Shown here piece after piece: positions 1-9,563 of a stretch of DNA of 64,000 nucleotides. The stretch comes from Rhodoblastus sp963704565 (GTDB taxonomy: Bacteria; Pseudomonadota; Alphaproteobacteria; Rhizobiales; Beijerinckiaceae). The notes beneath the pieces were generated by a model that ran no database searches, was not told the origin of the DNA, and was given only the letters and a program-made list of their open reading frames with translations. A program made the translations under genes and the position numbers. How positions within the stretch are numbered: position 1 is the first letter of the stretch; each line of letters starts with the position of its first letter. Location: positions 3,100,001 through 3,164,000 of the forward strand of contig OY969917.1 in NCBI GenBank assembly GCA_963704565.1. The letters are read 5' to 3'.

Positions 1-392
1 TGGGGGCCGGCGACCGAAACCCTTCACAATCAGAGCCTGTGGCCTTGAACTTTTGGGCCAAGCTCCGCCGGTAACGGTCGATAGGTTTAGGGGCGACACC
101 GTTGGCGTCAATCCTATTTTGAGATATCCGCGGTGGTGCAGCGTCAGAAATGGGGCGACTTCGTCGCTCGGGTTGAAACGAGGGTCAACAAAGCGCATAT
201 CAATCAATACACTGATAAATAAGAATAAAATTAATCAGCGATGCGGACGCTCTCTCCGCCAGATCGTCCTGTAAACCTTAATTAATTCAAATCGTTGCGC
301 CGTGGTCGCGCGGGCGCGGCTGAAATTGTTCCTACCTTGTGTTGAGCGGCGCCGGGCTTCGGGTATTGTCGAAGCCTTACAGGAGCGCGTCC
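1..392. other. Upstream intergenic region, no supported gene
   Basis: I see no convincing gene here. A 73-codon open frame at 53-274 has no ribosome binding site and no recognisable domain. The part from about 190 to 290 is clearly more AT-rich than its surroundings, as expected of a promoter region for the ACT-domain gene that starts at 393, but I cannot place a defined -35/-10 pair. Confidence 0.5.
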
Positions 393-932
393 ATGCAGAA
401 TCATCTCGTTCTTACCGTCATCGGCCGCGACCGGCCGGGCCTGGTGAGCGCGGTTTCGGAGACCGTCCTGGCGGGCGGCGGCAATTGGCTCGACACCCGC
501 ATGGCGAGCCTGTCCGGCCAATTCGCCGGCATGCTGCTGGTCGCCATCGCGCCGGAAAAAGCCGACGCGCTGGTCGCATCCTTGCGCAAGCTGGAAGCGC
601 AAGGGTTGCATTTCGTCATCGAAAAGAGCGAGGCGCCGCCGCCGGTCGGCGGCCGCGCGCTGCGGCTCGAACTGGTCGGCCTCGACCGGCCCGGCATCAT
701 TCGCGACATATCGCATGTCCTGGCCGAGCAGAATGTCAGCATCGCCGAACTCGAAAGCGAATGCGTGAGCGGGTCGTTCTCGGGCGAAGCCATGTTCAAG
801 GCCAAGGCGCTGCTGACTCTGCCCGACGACCTTCATGTCGAAGACTTGCGCGAGTCGCTTGAGGCAATCGCCCATGAACTGATGGTCGATCTCACGCTCG
901 ACGACAATCCGGCGCGCGTTCACGCGCTTTAG
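393..932 (+). CDS. ACT-domain protein, GcvR-like
   Basis: This 179-aa protein consists of two ACT-type small-molecule binding domains (about residues 4-75 and 90-165). Both begin with the typical pattern of a beta strand followed by DRPG (RDRPGLVSAV and LDRPGIIRDI). Tandem ACT proteins of this size without a catalytic domain belong to the GcvR group, which in enterobacteria antagonises the activator of the glycine cleavage genes. The ATG at 393 is chosen because AGGAG lies seven bases upstream; a longer frame from 339 has no such site. gcvT and gcvH occur about 22 kb away, but no GcvA is present, so a link to glycine metabolism is only suggestive. The hydrogenase maturation operon follows 77 bp later on the same strand. 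Confidence 0.75.
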   Translation: MQNHLVLTVIGRDRPGLVSAVSETVLAGGGNWLDTRMASLSGQFAGMLLVAIAPEKADALVASLRKLEAQGLHFVIEKSEAPPPVGGRALRLELVGLDRPGIIRDISHVLAEQNVSIAELESECVSGSFSGEAMFKAKALLTLPDDLHVEDLRESLEAIAHELMVDLTLDDNPARVHAL

Positions 933-1009
933 GCTCCCGCCATGGCGCCCGCCCCTTCATCGACGCGCCTTCCCGCGAAGTCTTTCACCACGGCTCAGGG
1001 AGCGCGGGA

Positions 1010-2050
1010 ATGAGCGCGGCTTCCGCCTGTCTCGTTTTGCGCGCGCGATTGCGCGCGGGCGCCGTCGAAAAGGTCGAGATCGTTTCGCCGCGCGTCGATC
1101 CCTCGCCGGTTTTCATCGGCCTCGCGCCCGAAGAGGCGGCGGTCCTGGCGGGGCGGCTGTTTTCGCTCTGCCCCGTGTCGCAATCGCTTGCCGCGCGGGC
1201 GGCGGGCGAGGCGGCGCGGGGCGTCGAGATCGACGCGGCGACGCGGCGCGGGCGGGCGCTGGGGCTTCTGTGCGAACGGCTGGGCGAAATGTCGCGGGCC
1301 AGTCTGCTCGACTGGCCGGGCGCGGCGCCCGCGCCGGAGGATATTTTACGCCTGCGCGAGGCGCTCAAGCTTTTACGCGCCTTGCCGGAGACGGGCGCGG
1401 CGGTCCTGCGCGATTTGCGCGCGGCGATGGAAGGTTTCGGGCTCGGCGCCGCGCGTGAAAAGGGTTTTTTCGCCCGCCAGATCGCCGAGGCGCGCGACGA
1501 CGAGAAGAATTGGGACATGATTCCGCCGGCGGCTGATTTTCTCCGTGGCGCGGACGATGCCGAGGTTTTCCGCGCCATGACCGCCGATCGCGCCTTTTCG
1601 CGCGCCCCGCACTTGCCAGGCCGCTGTCCGGAAACGGGGGCCTCGGCGCGCCGGGGCGCCGCCGGAAGCCTCGCCGAAAGGCTTGAGGCGCGGCGCGACG
1701 ACATGGCGGCGGCGCTGACCAGGATTGACGAATTGCTCAAGGGCGGCGAGCCGCCGAAAGACGCGCTCACCGCCCTGGGCGGAGCAGGGCGGGGCTTTGC
1801 GGCGGTCGATTCCGCGCGCGGGCGGCTTTATCATTCTTTACAACTGGACGCGGCGGGGCGGGTGGCGGATTATCGGATCGTCGCGCCGACGGAATGGAAT
1901 TTCCATCCCGACGGACCTTTCGCGCGGGCCCTGCGCGGCGCGAGCATCGGCGCGGGCGCCGAGGCGCAGAGGAGGATCGAGCGGCTGGCCTTCGTCTTCG
2001 ACCCCTGCATCCGCGCCGTCGCCGAAATCGTGGTTGAAGCCGATGCATGA
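1010..2050 (+). CDS. hupK: HupK-like hydrogenase maturation protein
   Basis: This 346-aa protein looks like a degenerate [NiFe]-hydrogenase large subunit. The N-terminal ligand motif survives as CPVSQ (Cys54, with Ser57 where the second Cys would be), and the C-terminal DPCxxC motif survives as FDPCIRAVAE (Cys333, second Cys replaced by Ala). That pattern is characteristic of HupK/HyaF-type accessory proteins, thought to act as a scaffold or carrier while the Fe(CN)2CO unit is built or delivered. It has a GGGAG site seven bases before the ATG and overlaps hypA by eight bases, so it heads the maturation operon. It lacks enough cysteines to be an active hydrogenase. Family assignment rests on motifs plus the hyp context. 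Confidence 0.82.
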   Translation: MSAASACLVLRARLRAGAVEKVEIVSPRVDPSPVFIGLAPEEAAVLAGRLFSLCPVSQSLAARAAGEAARGVEIDAATRRGRALGLLCERLGEMSRASLLDWPGAAPAPEDILRLREALKLLRALPETGAAVLRDLRAAMEGFGLGAAREKGFFARQIAEARDDEKNWDMIPPAADFLRGADDAEVFRAMTADRAFSRAPHLPGRCPETGASARRGAAGSLAERLEARRDDMAAALTRIDELLKGGEPPKDALTALGGAGRGFAAVDSARGRLYHSLQLDAAGRVADYRIVAPTEWNFHPDGPFARALRGASIGAGAEAQRRIERLAFVFDPCIRAVAEIVVEADA

Positions 2051-2383
2051 GATGTCGCTGACCGAGAGCGTGGTGGAAATTCTTGCCGAGGAGGGCCGTC
2101 GGCAGGGTTTTGCGCGGGTGAAGAAGGTCTGGCTGGAGATCGGGGCCTTGTCGGTTGTCGAGCCGGAGGCGATGATCTTCTGCTTCGACGTGGTCGCGCG
2201 CGGCACTTTGGCGGAAGGCGCCGTTTTGGAGATCGTCCGCACGCCGGGGCGGGGCTGGTGTCTGGCCTGTGAGAAGGATGTGGCGCTGACCAAGCGTTTC
2301 GGCGCCTGCCCGGAATGCGGCGGGGGGCGGGTGCAGATGACGGCGGGCGACGAGATGCGGGTCAAGGAACTGGAGGTCGAGTG

Positions 2384-2384
<1 letters not shown>
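2043..2384 (+). CDS. hypA: Hydrogenase nickel incorporation protein HypA
   Basis: HypA is the nickel metallochaperone that, with HypB, inserts nickel into the hydrogenase large subunit. The 113-aa length is standard. The protein starts MHEMSL, so the nickel-binding His2 is present, and this fixes the start codon. The zinc-binding knuckles are CLAC and CPEC in the C-terminal third. The gene overlaps the end of hupK by eight bases, and its stop overlaps the ATG of hypB (TGATG), indicating translational coupling. Nothing appears to be missing. Confidence 0.96.
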
Positions 2385-3330
<946 letters not shown>

Positions 3331-3331
<1 letters not shown>

Positions 3332-5580
3332 TGGAGGCTGCGGCGCGCGAGGCCAAAGAAGAGACGACGCGGCTGCGTCTGCGGCTGCGCGGCGCGGTGC
3401 AGGGCGTCGGCTTCCGGCCCTTCGCTTACGGCCTGGCGGCGCGCTTTGCGCTCGGCGGCTTCGTGCGCAACGACGCCCAGGGCGTGACCGTGGAAGTCGA
3501 AGGGGAACTGGCCAAGGAATTCGTCGCGGCCTTGCACGCCGAACTGCCGCCGCTGGCGCGGCTCGACGGCGTCGAGATCGCAAAAATCGCACCACGCGGC
3601 GAGCGCGCTTTCGTGATCGAAAAAACGCATCAGGGCGTGGCGCGCACCCGCATTCCCGCCGACGCGGCGACCTGCGAAAAATGCCTCGACGATCTTTTCG
3701 ACCCAAGGAGCCGTTTTCATCTCTATCCCTTCGTCAATTGCACCCATTGCGGCCCGCGCTACACCCTCACCCGGCGCCTGCCCTATGATCGCGCCCAGAC
3801 CTCGATGGCGCGTTTTGCGATGTGCGCCGATTGCGCGCGCGACTATGCCGATCCCATGAACCGCCGCTTCCACGCCGAGCCGATCGCCTGCCCGGCCTGC
3901 GGCCCGCGCCTGTCGCATGAACCGCAAGAAATCGTCGCCGCCCTGCGCGCCGGAAAAATCGTCGCCCTGAAAGGAATCGGCGGCTTTCATCTGCTGTGCG
4001 ACGCGGCCGACGCCGCAGCGATAGCGCGATTGCGCTTGCGGAAAAACCGCGAGGCCAAACCTTTCGCGATCATGGTCGCCAATGAGCCTTCCGTTTCGCT
4101 TTTCGCAAGGCCGCGCCCCGAAGAACGCGCGCTGCTGCGCGGCGCCGCCCATCCGATCGTGCTGGTGGAGAGCCTGAAAAACCTGCCCGAGGCAATTGCG
4201 CCGGACATGGCGCGGCTGGGCGTCATGCTGGCCTATGCGCCGGTTCATCATCTGCTGTTCCATGCGGCGGGCGGCGCGCGCGATCAGGCGCAGAATTTCG
4301 TTCTGGTCGCGACCTCGGCCAATCCCGGCGGCGCGCCGCTGGTCACCGACAATGAGGACGCCCGGCAAAAGCTCGCAAAGATCGCCGATCTGATCGTCAC
4401 CCATGACCGCGACATTGTCGTGCGCGCCGACGACAGCGTGATGCAGATCGTCGATGGCGCGCCGGCCTTTTTGCGCCGCGCGCGCGGTTTTGTTCCCGAG
4501 CCGATCGACCTCGGCGAAGACGGCCCTAGCGTTCTCGCCTGCGGCGGCCATCTCAAGGCGACGCTCGCTTTTACGCGCGGTCGCGAAGCTTTCGTGTGCC
4601 AGCATGTCGGCGATCTCTCCAACGCCGAGACCTTCCGCTTTTACCGCGAAAGCGCCGCCCATCTGTCGCGCCTGCTCGACGTGCGTCCTGAGGCCTACGC
4701 CTGCGACCTCCATCCCGATTATCTCTCGACCCGCTTTGCCGAGGAAAGCGGCGCGCCGGTTTTGCGCTTTCAGCATCACGCCGCCCATGTCGCGGCGATC
4801 GGCGCGGAGCATGACGCATGCGGCGCCCTGTTCGGCGCGGCGCTCGACGGCCATGGCCTGGGCCAGGATGAATTCGGCAAGCCCGGCGGCAACTGGGGCG
4901 GCGAAGCCTTGCGGCTCGACGGGCGCGGCGGATTCTTGCGCACGGGCCATGTCGCGCCCCTGGCCTTGCTCGGCGGCGACCGCGCCGCGCGCGAGCCTCT
5001 GCGCATGGGGCTCGCGGCTTTCGCGGCGCTGGGCCGGCTGGACGAGGCGGCCGGCTTTTTCGCCGCTCACCGCGAAGCGGCGGAGCTCGCCAAAGTGCTT
5101 TCCGTGCGGCCGACGCCGGTCACGACCAGCCTCGGACGGCTGTTCGACGCAGCCTCCGCTTTGCTGGGCTTCGCGCGAGGCCAAGATTTCGAGGGGCAGG
5201 CGGCGATGCGGCTCGAAGCCCTCGTCCGCACCCCGCGCGCGCTGGAAAACGGCTTCGTGCTGCGCGACGGCGTGGTGGATTTCCTGCCGCTGCTGGCGCA
5301 TTTCATCGATGAAAAACCCGATCCGCGCGCGGGTGCCGAACTGCTGCATGGAACCTTGATCGCGGGCCTTGGTGCCTGGCTGTCGACGTTGGCCCGGCCC
5401 GGCGAAAGGATCGCGCTCGGCGGCGGCTGCATGATGAACAAGGTTCTCGCCGAAGGCCTTGCCGGCCATCTGCGCGAGAAAGGTTTCGCGCCGCTGCTGA
5501 CGCGAAAAATCCCGCCCAATGACGGCGGGCTGTCGCTTGGCCAGGCGGTCCTGGCGCGGGCGGTGTTGAAACAGGAGTAA
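3331..5580 (+). CDS. hypF: Carbamoyltransferase HypF
   Basis: HypF uses carbamoyl phosphate and ATP to carbamoylate the C-terminal cysteine of HypE, the first step in making the cyanide ligands of the [NiFe] site. At 749 aa it has the full architecture: an acylphosphatase domain (about 13-100, with GAVQGVGFRPF), two zinc fingers (CEKC...CTHC and CADC...CPAC, about 110-200), a YrdC-like domain (about 205-390) and a Kae1-like carbamoyltransferase domain (from about 400, with HHAAH and the late GGGCMMN). The gene starts within the hypB stop (TGATG), and hypC follows six bases after its end. It is intact. Confidence 0.96.
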
Positions 5581-5586
5581 GACGCA

Positions 5587-5820
5587 ATGTGTCTCGCGAT
5601 CCCCGTACAGGTGACGGAATTGCTCGACGGCGACATGGCGCGGGTGACGCTCGATGGCGTGAAGAAGGAAATCTCGCTCGCCCTGGTCGATGACGTGAAG
5701 CCCGGCGATTATGTCATCCTGCATGTCGGCTATGCGCTGAACAGGATCGATCCGGAAGAGGCGGAAAAGACTCTCGCGCTTCTGGCGGAAGCCGGCCAGC
5801 TGTCGGAGTTCAGCGCATGA
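5587..5820 (+). CDS. hypC: Hydrogenase maturation chaperone HypC
   Basis: HypC works with HypD as the scaffold on which the Fe(CN)2CO group is assembled and carries it to the large-subunit precursor. The 77-aa protein begins MCLAIPVQV; Cys2, exposed after Met removal, is the essential residue. The compact OB-fold-like sequence, including the VGYALNRID stretch, is typical. Its stop overlaps the hypD ATG by four bases (ATGA). Only one HypC/HupF-type protein is encoded in the window. Confidence 0.95.
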   Translation: MCLAIPVQVTELLDGDMARVTLDGVKKEISLALVDDVKPGDYVILHVGYALNRIDPEEAEKTLALLAEAGQLSEFSA

Positions 5821-6956
5821 AATATGTCGACGAATATCGCGACGGCAAGCTGGCGAAACAGATCGCGCAAAAAATTCGCGCCGAAGCGAAGCCCGACAAA
5901 GACTATCGCTTCATGGAATTCTGCGGCGGCCACACCCACGCCATCGCGCGCTATGGGCTGGAGGATCTATTGCCGGCCAATGTGCGGATGATCCACGGCC
6001 CCGGCTGCCCGGTCTGCGTGCTGCCGGTGGGCCGGATGGACGACGCCATCAAGCTCGCGCGCCGGCCGGACGTCACTTTGTGCACCTATGCCGACCTGAT
6101 GCGGGTTCCGTCTTCCGACGGCATGAGCCTGCTGAAGGCCAAGGCGGCGGGGGCGGACATCCGCATGGTCTATTCGACCCTCGACGCCTTGCGCATCGCG
6201 CGTGAGGAGCCGCAGCGCAAGGTGGTGTTCTTCGCCATCGGCTTCGAGACCACCACGCCGCCGACCGCGATGGCCGTTCTGAATGCGGAAAAAGAAGGGC
6301 TGAAGAACTTTTTCGTCTTCTGCAATCACGTGCTGACGCCCGCCGCGATCTCGGCCCTGGTCGGCGATCCGAAGGCGGCGGCCTCGGTGCCGCTCGACGG
6401 CTTTGTCGGCCCGGCCCATGTCTCGACGGTGATCGGCACCAAGCCTTACGCCGAATTCGCGGAAGAATACGGCAAGGCGGTGGTGATCGCCGGTTTCGAG
6501 CCGCTCGACGTGATGCAGGCGATCCTGATGCTGGTGCGCCAGGTCAATCAGGGGCGCGCCGAGGTCGAGAACGAATATATCCGCGCCGTGACGCCAGAGG
6601 GGAACGTCAAGGCTCAAGGTGTCGTCGCCAAGGTCTTCGAATTGCGCGACACTTTCGAATGGCGCGGCCTCGGCGCCGTGCCGTTCAGCGCGCTGAAATT
6701 GCGCGACGAATTCGCCGCTTTCGACGCGGAGAGGATTTTCGACATCCACACCATTGCGGCGCCCGACAATCCGGCCTGCGAATGCGGCGCCATCCTGCGC
6801 GGCGAGAAAAGGCCGGTCGATTGCAAATTGTTCGGGACGGTCTGCACGCCCGACAATCCGATGGGTTCGTGCATGGTGTCGTCGGAAGGCTCCTGCGCCG
6901 CTCATTGGACCTATGGGCGGTTCCGGGACTCGAAAAAAGAAAGGCGAGCCTCATGA
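5817..6956 (+). CDS. hypD: Hydrogenase maturation protein HypD
   Basis: HypD is the iron-sulfur scaffold protein that forms the Fe(CN)2CO moiety together with HypC and HypE. The 379-aa sequence has the conserved MEFCGGHTHAI motif, the GPGCPVCVLP motif with its redox cysteine pair, and the cluster-binding cysteines near the C-terminus (NPACECG, DCKLFG, GTVCTP and the final SCAAHW). It overlaps hypC by four bases and hypE by four bases. Length and motifs are complete. Confidence 0.96.
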   Translation: MKYVDEYRDGKLAKQIAQKIRAEAKPDKDYRFMEFCGGHTHAIARYGLEDLLPANVRMIHGPGCPVCVLPVGRMDDAIKLARRPDVTLCTYADLMRVPSSDGMSLLKAKAAGADIRMVYSTLDALRIAREEPQRKVVFFAIGFETTTPPTAMAVLNAEKEGLKNFFVFCNHVLTPAAISALVGDPKAAASVPLDGFVGPAHVSTVIGTKPYAEFAEEYGKAVVIAGFEPLDVMQAILMLVRQVNQGRAEVENEYIRAVTPEGNVKAQGVVAKVFELRDTFEWRGLGAVPFSALKLRDEFAAFDAERIFDIHTIAAPDNPACECGAILRGEKRPVDCKLFGTVCTPDNPMGSCMVSSEGSCAAHWTYGRFRDSKKERRAS

Positions 6957-8002
6957 ACGCGCCGCGCCTGAGAACGCGCAAGCTCGATGTGAAGAACGGG
7001 CGGGTCGATCTCTCCCATGGCTCGGGCGGCCGGGCCATGGCGCAATTGATCGGCGAGATTTTCCGCGTGGCGTTCGACAACGATCTTCTGGCCCAGGGCA
7101 ACGATCAGGCGGTGTTCGAGTGTCCGGCCGGGCGGCTCGCCATGACCACCGACGGCTATGTCGTCTCGCCCCTGTTTTTCCCCGGCGGCGACATCGGCTC
7201 GCTTGCCGTCCACGGCACGGTCAACGATCTCGCCATGGCCGGGGCGCGGCCGTTGCATCTTTCCGCGAGTTTTTTCCTGGAGGAAGGTTTTCCGCTCGCC
7301 GATCTCCAGCGCATCGCCCGCAGCATGGGCGAGGCCGCGCGCGAGGCGGGGGTAAAGATCGTCACCGGCGACACCAAGGTGGTCGAGCGCGGCAAGGCGG
7401 ACGGGGTGTTCATCTCGACCGCAGGCATCGGAATCGTGCCCGAAGGGCTCAATCTCTCGGGCGATCGGGCGCGGCCGGGCGATGCGATCCTGGTTTCCGG
7501 CTCGCTCGGCGACCATGGCGTCGCCATCATGTCGAGCCGCGAGAACCTGCAATTCGAGACGCAGATTCTGTCGGACTCGGCCGCGCTGCATGGTCTGGTC
7601 GCGGCCATGGTCGCGGCCTGCGGGCCGTCCTTGCGGCTGATGCGCGATCCGACGCGCGGCGGGCTGGCGGCGACGCTCAACGAGATCGCGCATCAATCGG
7701 GCGTCGGCATCCGCATCGAGGAGGACGCGCTGCCGATCAAAAAGCAAGTGGCGGCGGCCTGCGAACTCCTCGGCCTCGATCCGCTTTTTGTCGCCAACGA
7801 GGGCAAGCTGGTCGCCTTCGTCGCGCCGGAATCCGCCGAAAAACTTCTCGCCGCGATGCGCGCCCATGAGCTTGGCCGCGACGCCGCGATCATCGGCCAT
7901 GTCGTGGAAGACGTGAACCATTTCGTGCAGATGGCCACAAGCTTCGGCGGCGACCGCATCGTCGATTGGCTGTCAGGCGAACAATTGCCAAGAATCTGCT
8001 GA
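6953..8002 (+). CDS. hypE: Carbamoyl dehydratase HypE
   Basis: HypE receives a carbamoyl group from HypF on its C-terminal cysteine and dehydrates it with ATP to a thiocyanate, the source of cyanide ligands. The 349-aa protein is a PurM-like ATP-binding enzyme with the usual motifs DLSHGSGGR, the GNDQAVF region and RDPTRGGLAATLNE. It ends in LPRIC, so the acceptor Cys349 is the last residue. The start overlaps the hypD stop. A 17-bp tandem duplication straddles the stop codon but leaves the essential terminal Cys in place. It is the last gene of the maturation operon. Confidence 0.96.
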   Translation: MNAPRLRTRKLDVKNGRVDLSHGSGGRAMAQLIGEIFRVAFDNDLLAQGNDQAVFECPAGRLAMTTDGYVVSPLFFPGGDIGSLAVHGTVNDLAMAGARPLHLSASFFLEEGFPLADLQRIARSMGEAAREAGVKIVTGDTKVVERGKADGVFISTAGIGIVPEGLNLSGDRARPGDAILVSGSLGDHGVAIMSSRENLQFETQILSDSAALHGLVAAMVAACGPSLRLMRDPTRGGLAATLNEIAHQSGVGIRIEEDALPIKKQVAAACELLGLDPLFVANEGKLVAFVAPESAEKLLAAMRAHELGRDAAIIGHVVEDVNHFVQMATSFGGDRIVDWLSGEQLPRIC

Positions 8003-8022
8003 GGGCAAGAATCTGCTGAGGG
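7989..8022 (+). repeat. 17-bp perfect tandem duplication across the hypE stop
   Basis: The 17-mer CAAGAATCTGCTGAGGG occurs twice back to back, at 7989-8005 and 8006-8022. The first copy encodes the terminal RIC-stop of HypE and the second is a silent copy after the stop. The two copies are identical, suggesting a recent slippage event. Confidence 0.95.
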
Positions 8023-8048
8023 AAAGCGATCAATCCTCTCCGGCCCGG

Positions 8049-9563
8049 TCACTTGGCGGCGGTTTGCCCGAAGCGAGCCTCTTTGGCCTGCGCCATGACC
8101 GGATAGGCGCTTTCCCATCCCCCGCCGAGCGCCTTGAACAATTGCACCAGATCGAGTCCGAGATCGGTCGTGCTCTGGCTGAGCCTCTGCTCGGCGAGGA
8201 GCTGGGTGCGTTGGGCGTTCAGCACATTGATATATTCCTCGACGCCCTGCCGGTAGCGGCTTCGGGCGATATCCAGCGCCAGTCGGGCGTGCTCGACCTG
8301 GGCGCTGAGCCGGGCGTGGGTCTCCTGCCCAAGCCTGTGCGCTGTCAGGGCATTGACGACATCGTGCCAGGCCTGCAGCACGGTGCGGTGATAGGTCAGC
8401 GCGGCCTCGCGCTGCTGGGCGGTGCGCAACTCGACCGTACTCTGGAGCTTGCCGGCGTTGAAGATCGGCAGCTGGATGCTCGGACCGAAAGCATATTGCA
8501 GCGAATTCGCCTGCCATAATTTGGGCAGGGTGAGCGCATCGAAGCCCGACACCGCGTTGAGCTGGATGGTGGGATAGAAGGCCGCGACCGCGACGCCGAT
8601 ATCGGCGGTCGCCGCGTGCAATTGCGCCTCCGCCGCGCGAATGTCGGGGCGCCGCCGCGCCAGTTCGGAAGGCACGCCGATCGGGGCCGCCGGCGGCGTC
8701 ACGGGCATGGCGCGCGGCGCGGCGAGTTTCGGACGCAAGGCGCCGGGCGGCTCGTCGAGCAGGAAGGACAGAGCGTTGATCATCTCCGATTCCTTCTGTT
8801 CCAGGCCCGGCAGTTCGGCCTTCACCGATTCGATCTGTCCTTCGGCGTTTTCGGTGTCGAGCGCATTTTGCAGGCCGGAGCGCTGGCGCTCGCGCGCCAC
8901 TTGCAGCACGTCCGCGCCGATCTTGAGATTGTCGCGGGCGATGGCGAGCTGGGCCTGCGCCCCGCGCAGCGAAATATAATCGCGCGCCACCTCGGCAAGG
9001 GCCGAAACCAAAGCCCCGCGCCGCTGCTCGGCGCTCGCCTCGACATTGGCGTTGGCGGCCTCGACCTGGCGCCGGACATGGCCCCACAGGTCCAGCTCCC
9101 ACGAGGCGTCGAAGCCGGTGTAATAATCGGTGATCGCCGGGACAGCGAAAGTCTGTCCCGGCGGGACCAGCGCCGACATCAGGCTGACGATGCCGTTCTG
9201 GCTATAGAGTTCGTGATTGGCCTTGGCGTCGGCGCCGATGGTCGGCAATTGCTGCGAAGCCGTGACATTGCGCTCATACCGGCTTTCGGCCAGCCTGACG
9301 GTCGCCGCGCGCACGTCGAGATTGGCGGCGGCGACCTGCTGTTCGAGACCGGTCAGAACGGGATCGCGGAAAATCGCCCACCAGTCGGGATTGGGCGGCT
9401 CAGTCATGGCTCCGCTGGCGCCCGGCGCGGCGAAAGGCTTCGACGGCAGGCCATTTTGCGGCGGCGTGAAATCGGGGCCGACGGAACAGCCCGACAGCAG
9501 CGCGAGCCCCGCCACAGCGGCCAGCCGGCGCATATCCCGCCTGATCTTGCGCCGTTTCGTCAA
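8049..9563 (-). CDS. RND/MFS-type outer-membrane channel lipoprotein (NodT/OprM family)
   Basis: This is the outer-membrane exit duct of a tripartite drug exporter. The 504-aa protein has a basic N-terminus, a hydrophobic signal segment and a lipobox LLSGC with Cys26 as the lipidation site, followed by SVGPDFTPP, a classic start of NodT/OprM proteins. Two outer-membrane-efflux repeats rich in heptad-like Ala/Leu/Gln helices follow, including RRPDIRAAEAQL and the late RYRQGVEEYINVLNAQR. The start overlaps the stop of the inner-membrane transporter gene by four bases. It is therefore the third gene of an emrA-emrB-OMF operon on the minus strand. The convergent hypE ends 46 bp away. Confidence 0.92.
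   Translation of the reverse strand: MTKRRKIRRDMRRLAAVAGLALLSGCSVGPDFTPPQNGLPSKPFAAPGASGAMTEPPNPDWWAIFRDPVLTGLEQQVAAANLDVRAATVRLAESRYERNVTASQQLPTIGADAKANHELYSQNGIVSLMSALVPPGQTFAVPAITDYYTGFDASWELDLWGHVRRQVEAANANVEASAEQRRGALVSALAEVARDYISLRGAQAQLAIARDNLKIGADVLQVARERQRSGLQNALDTENAEGQIESVKAELPGLEQKESEMINALSFLLDEPPGALRPKLAAPRAMPVTPPAAPIGVPSELARRRPDIRAAEAQLHAATADIGVAVAAFYPTIQLNAVSGFDALTLPKLWQANSLQYAFGPSIQLPIFNAGKLQSTVELRTAQQREAALTYHRTVLQAWHDVVNALTAHRLGQETHARLSAQVEHARLALDIARSRYRQGVEEYINVLNAQRTQLLAEQRLSQSTTDLGLDLVQLFKALGGGWESAYPVMAQAKEARFGQTAAK

Noticed and set aside
53..274. 73-codon plus-strand open frame at the left edge
   Set aside because: No ribosome binding site, no domain, and part of it lies in an AT-rich promoter-like stretch.
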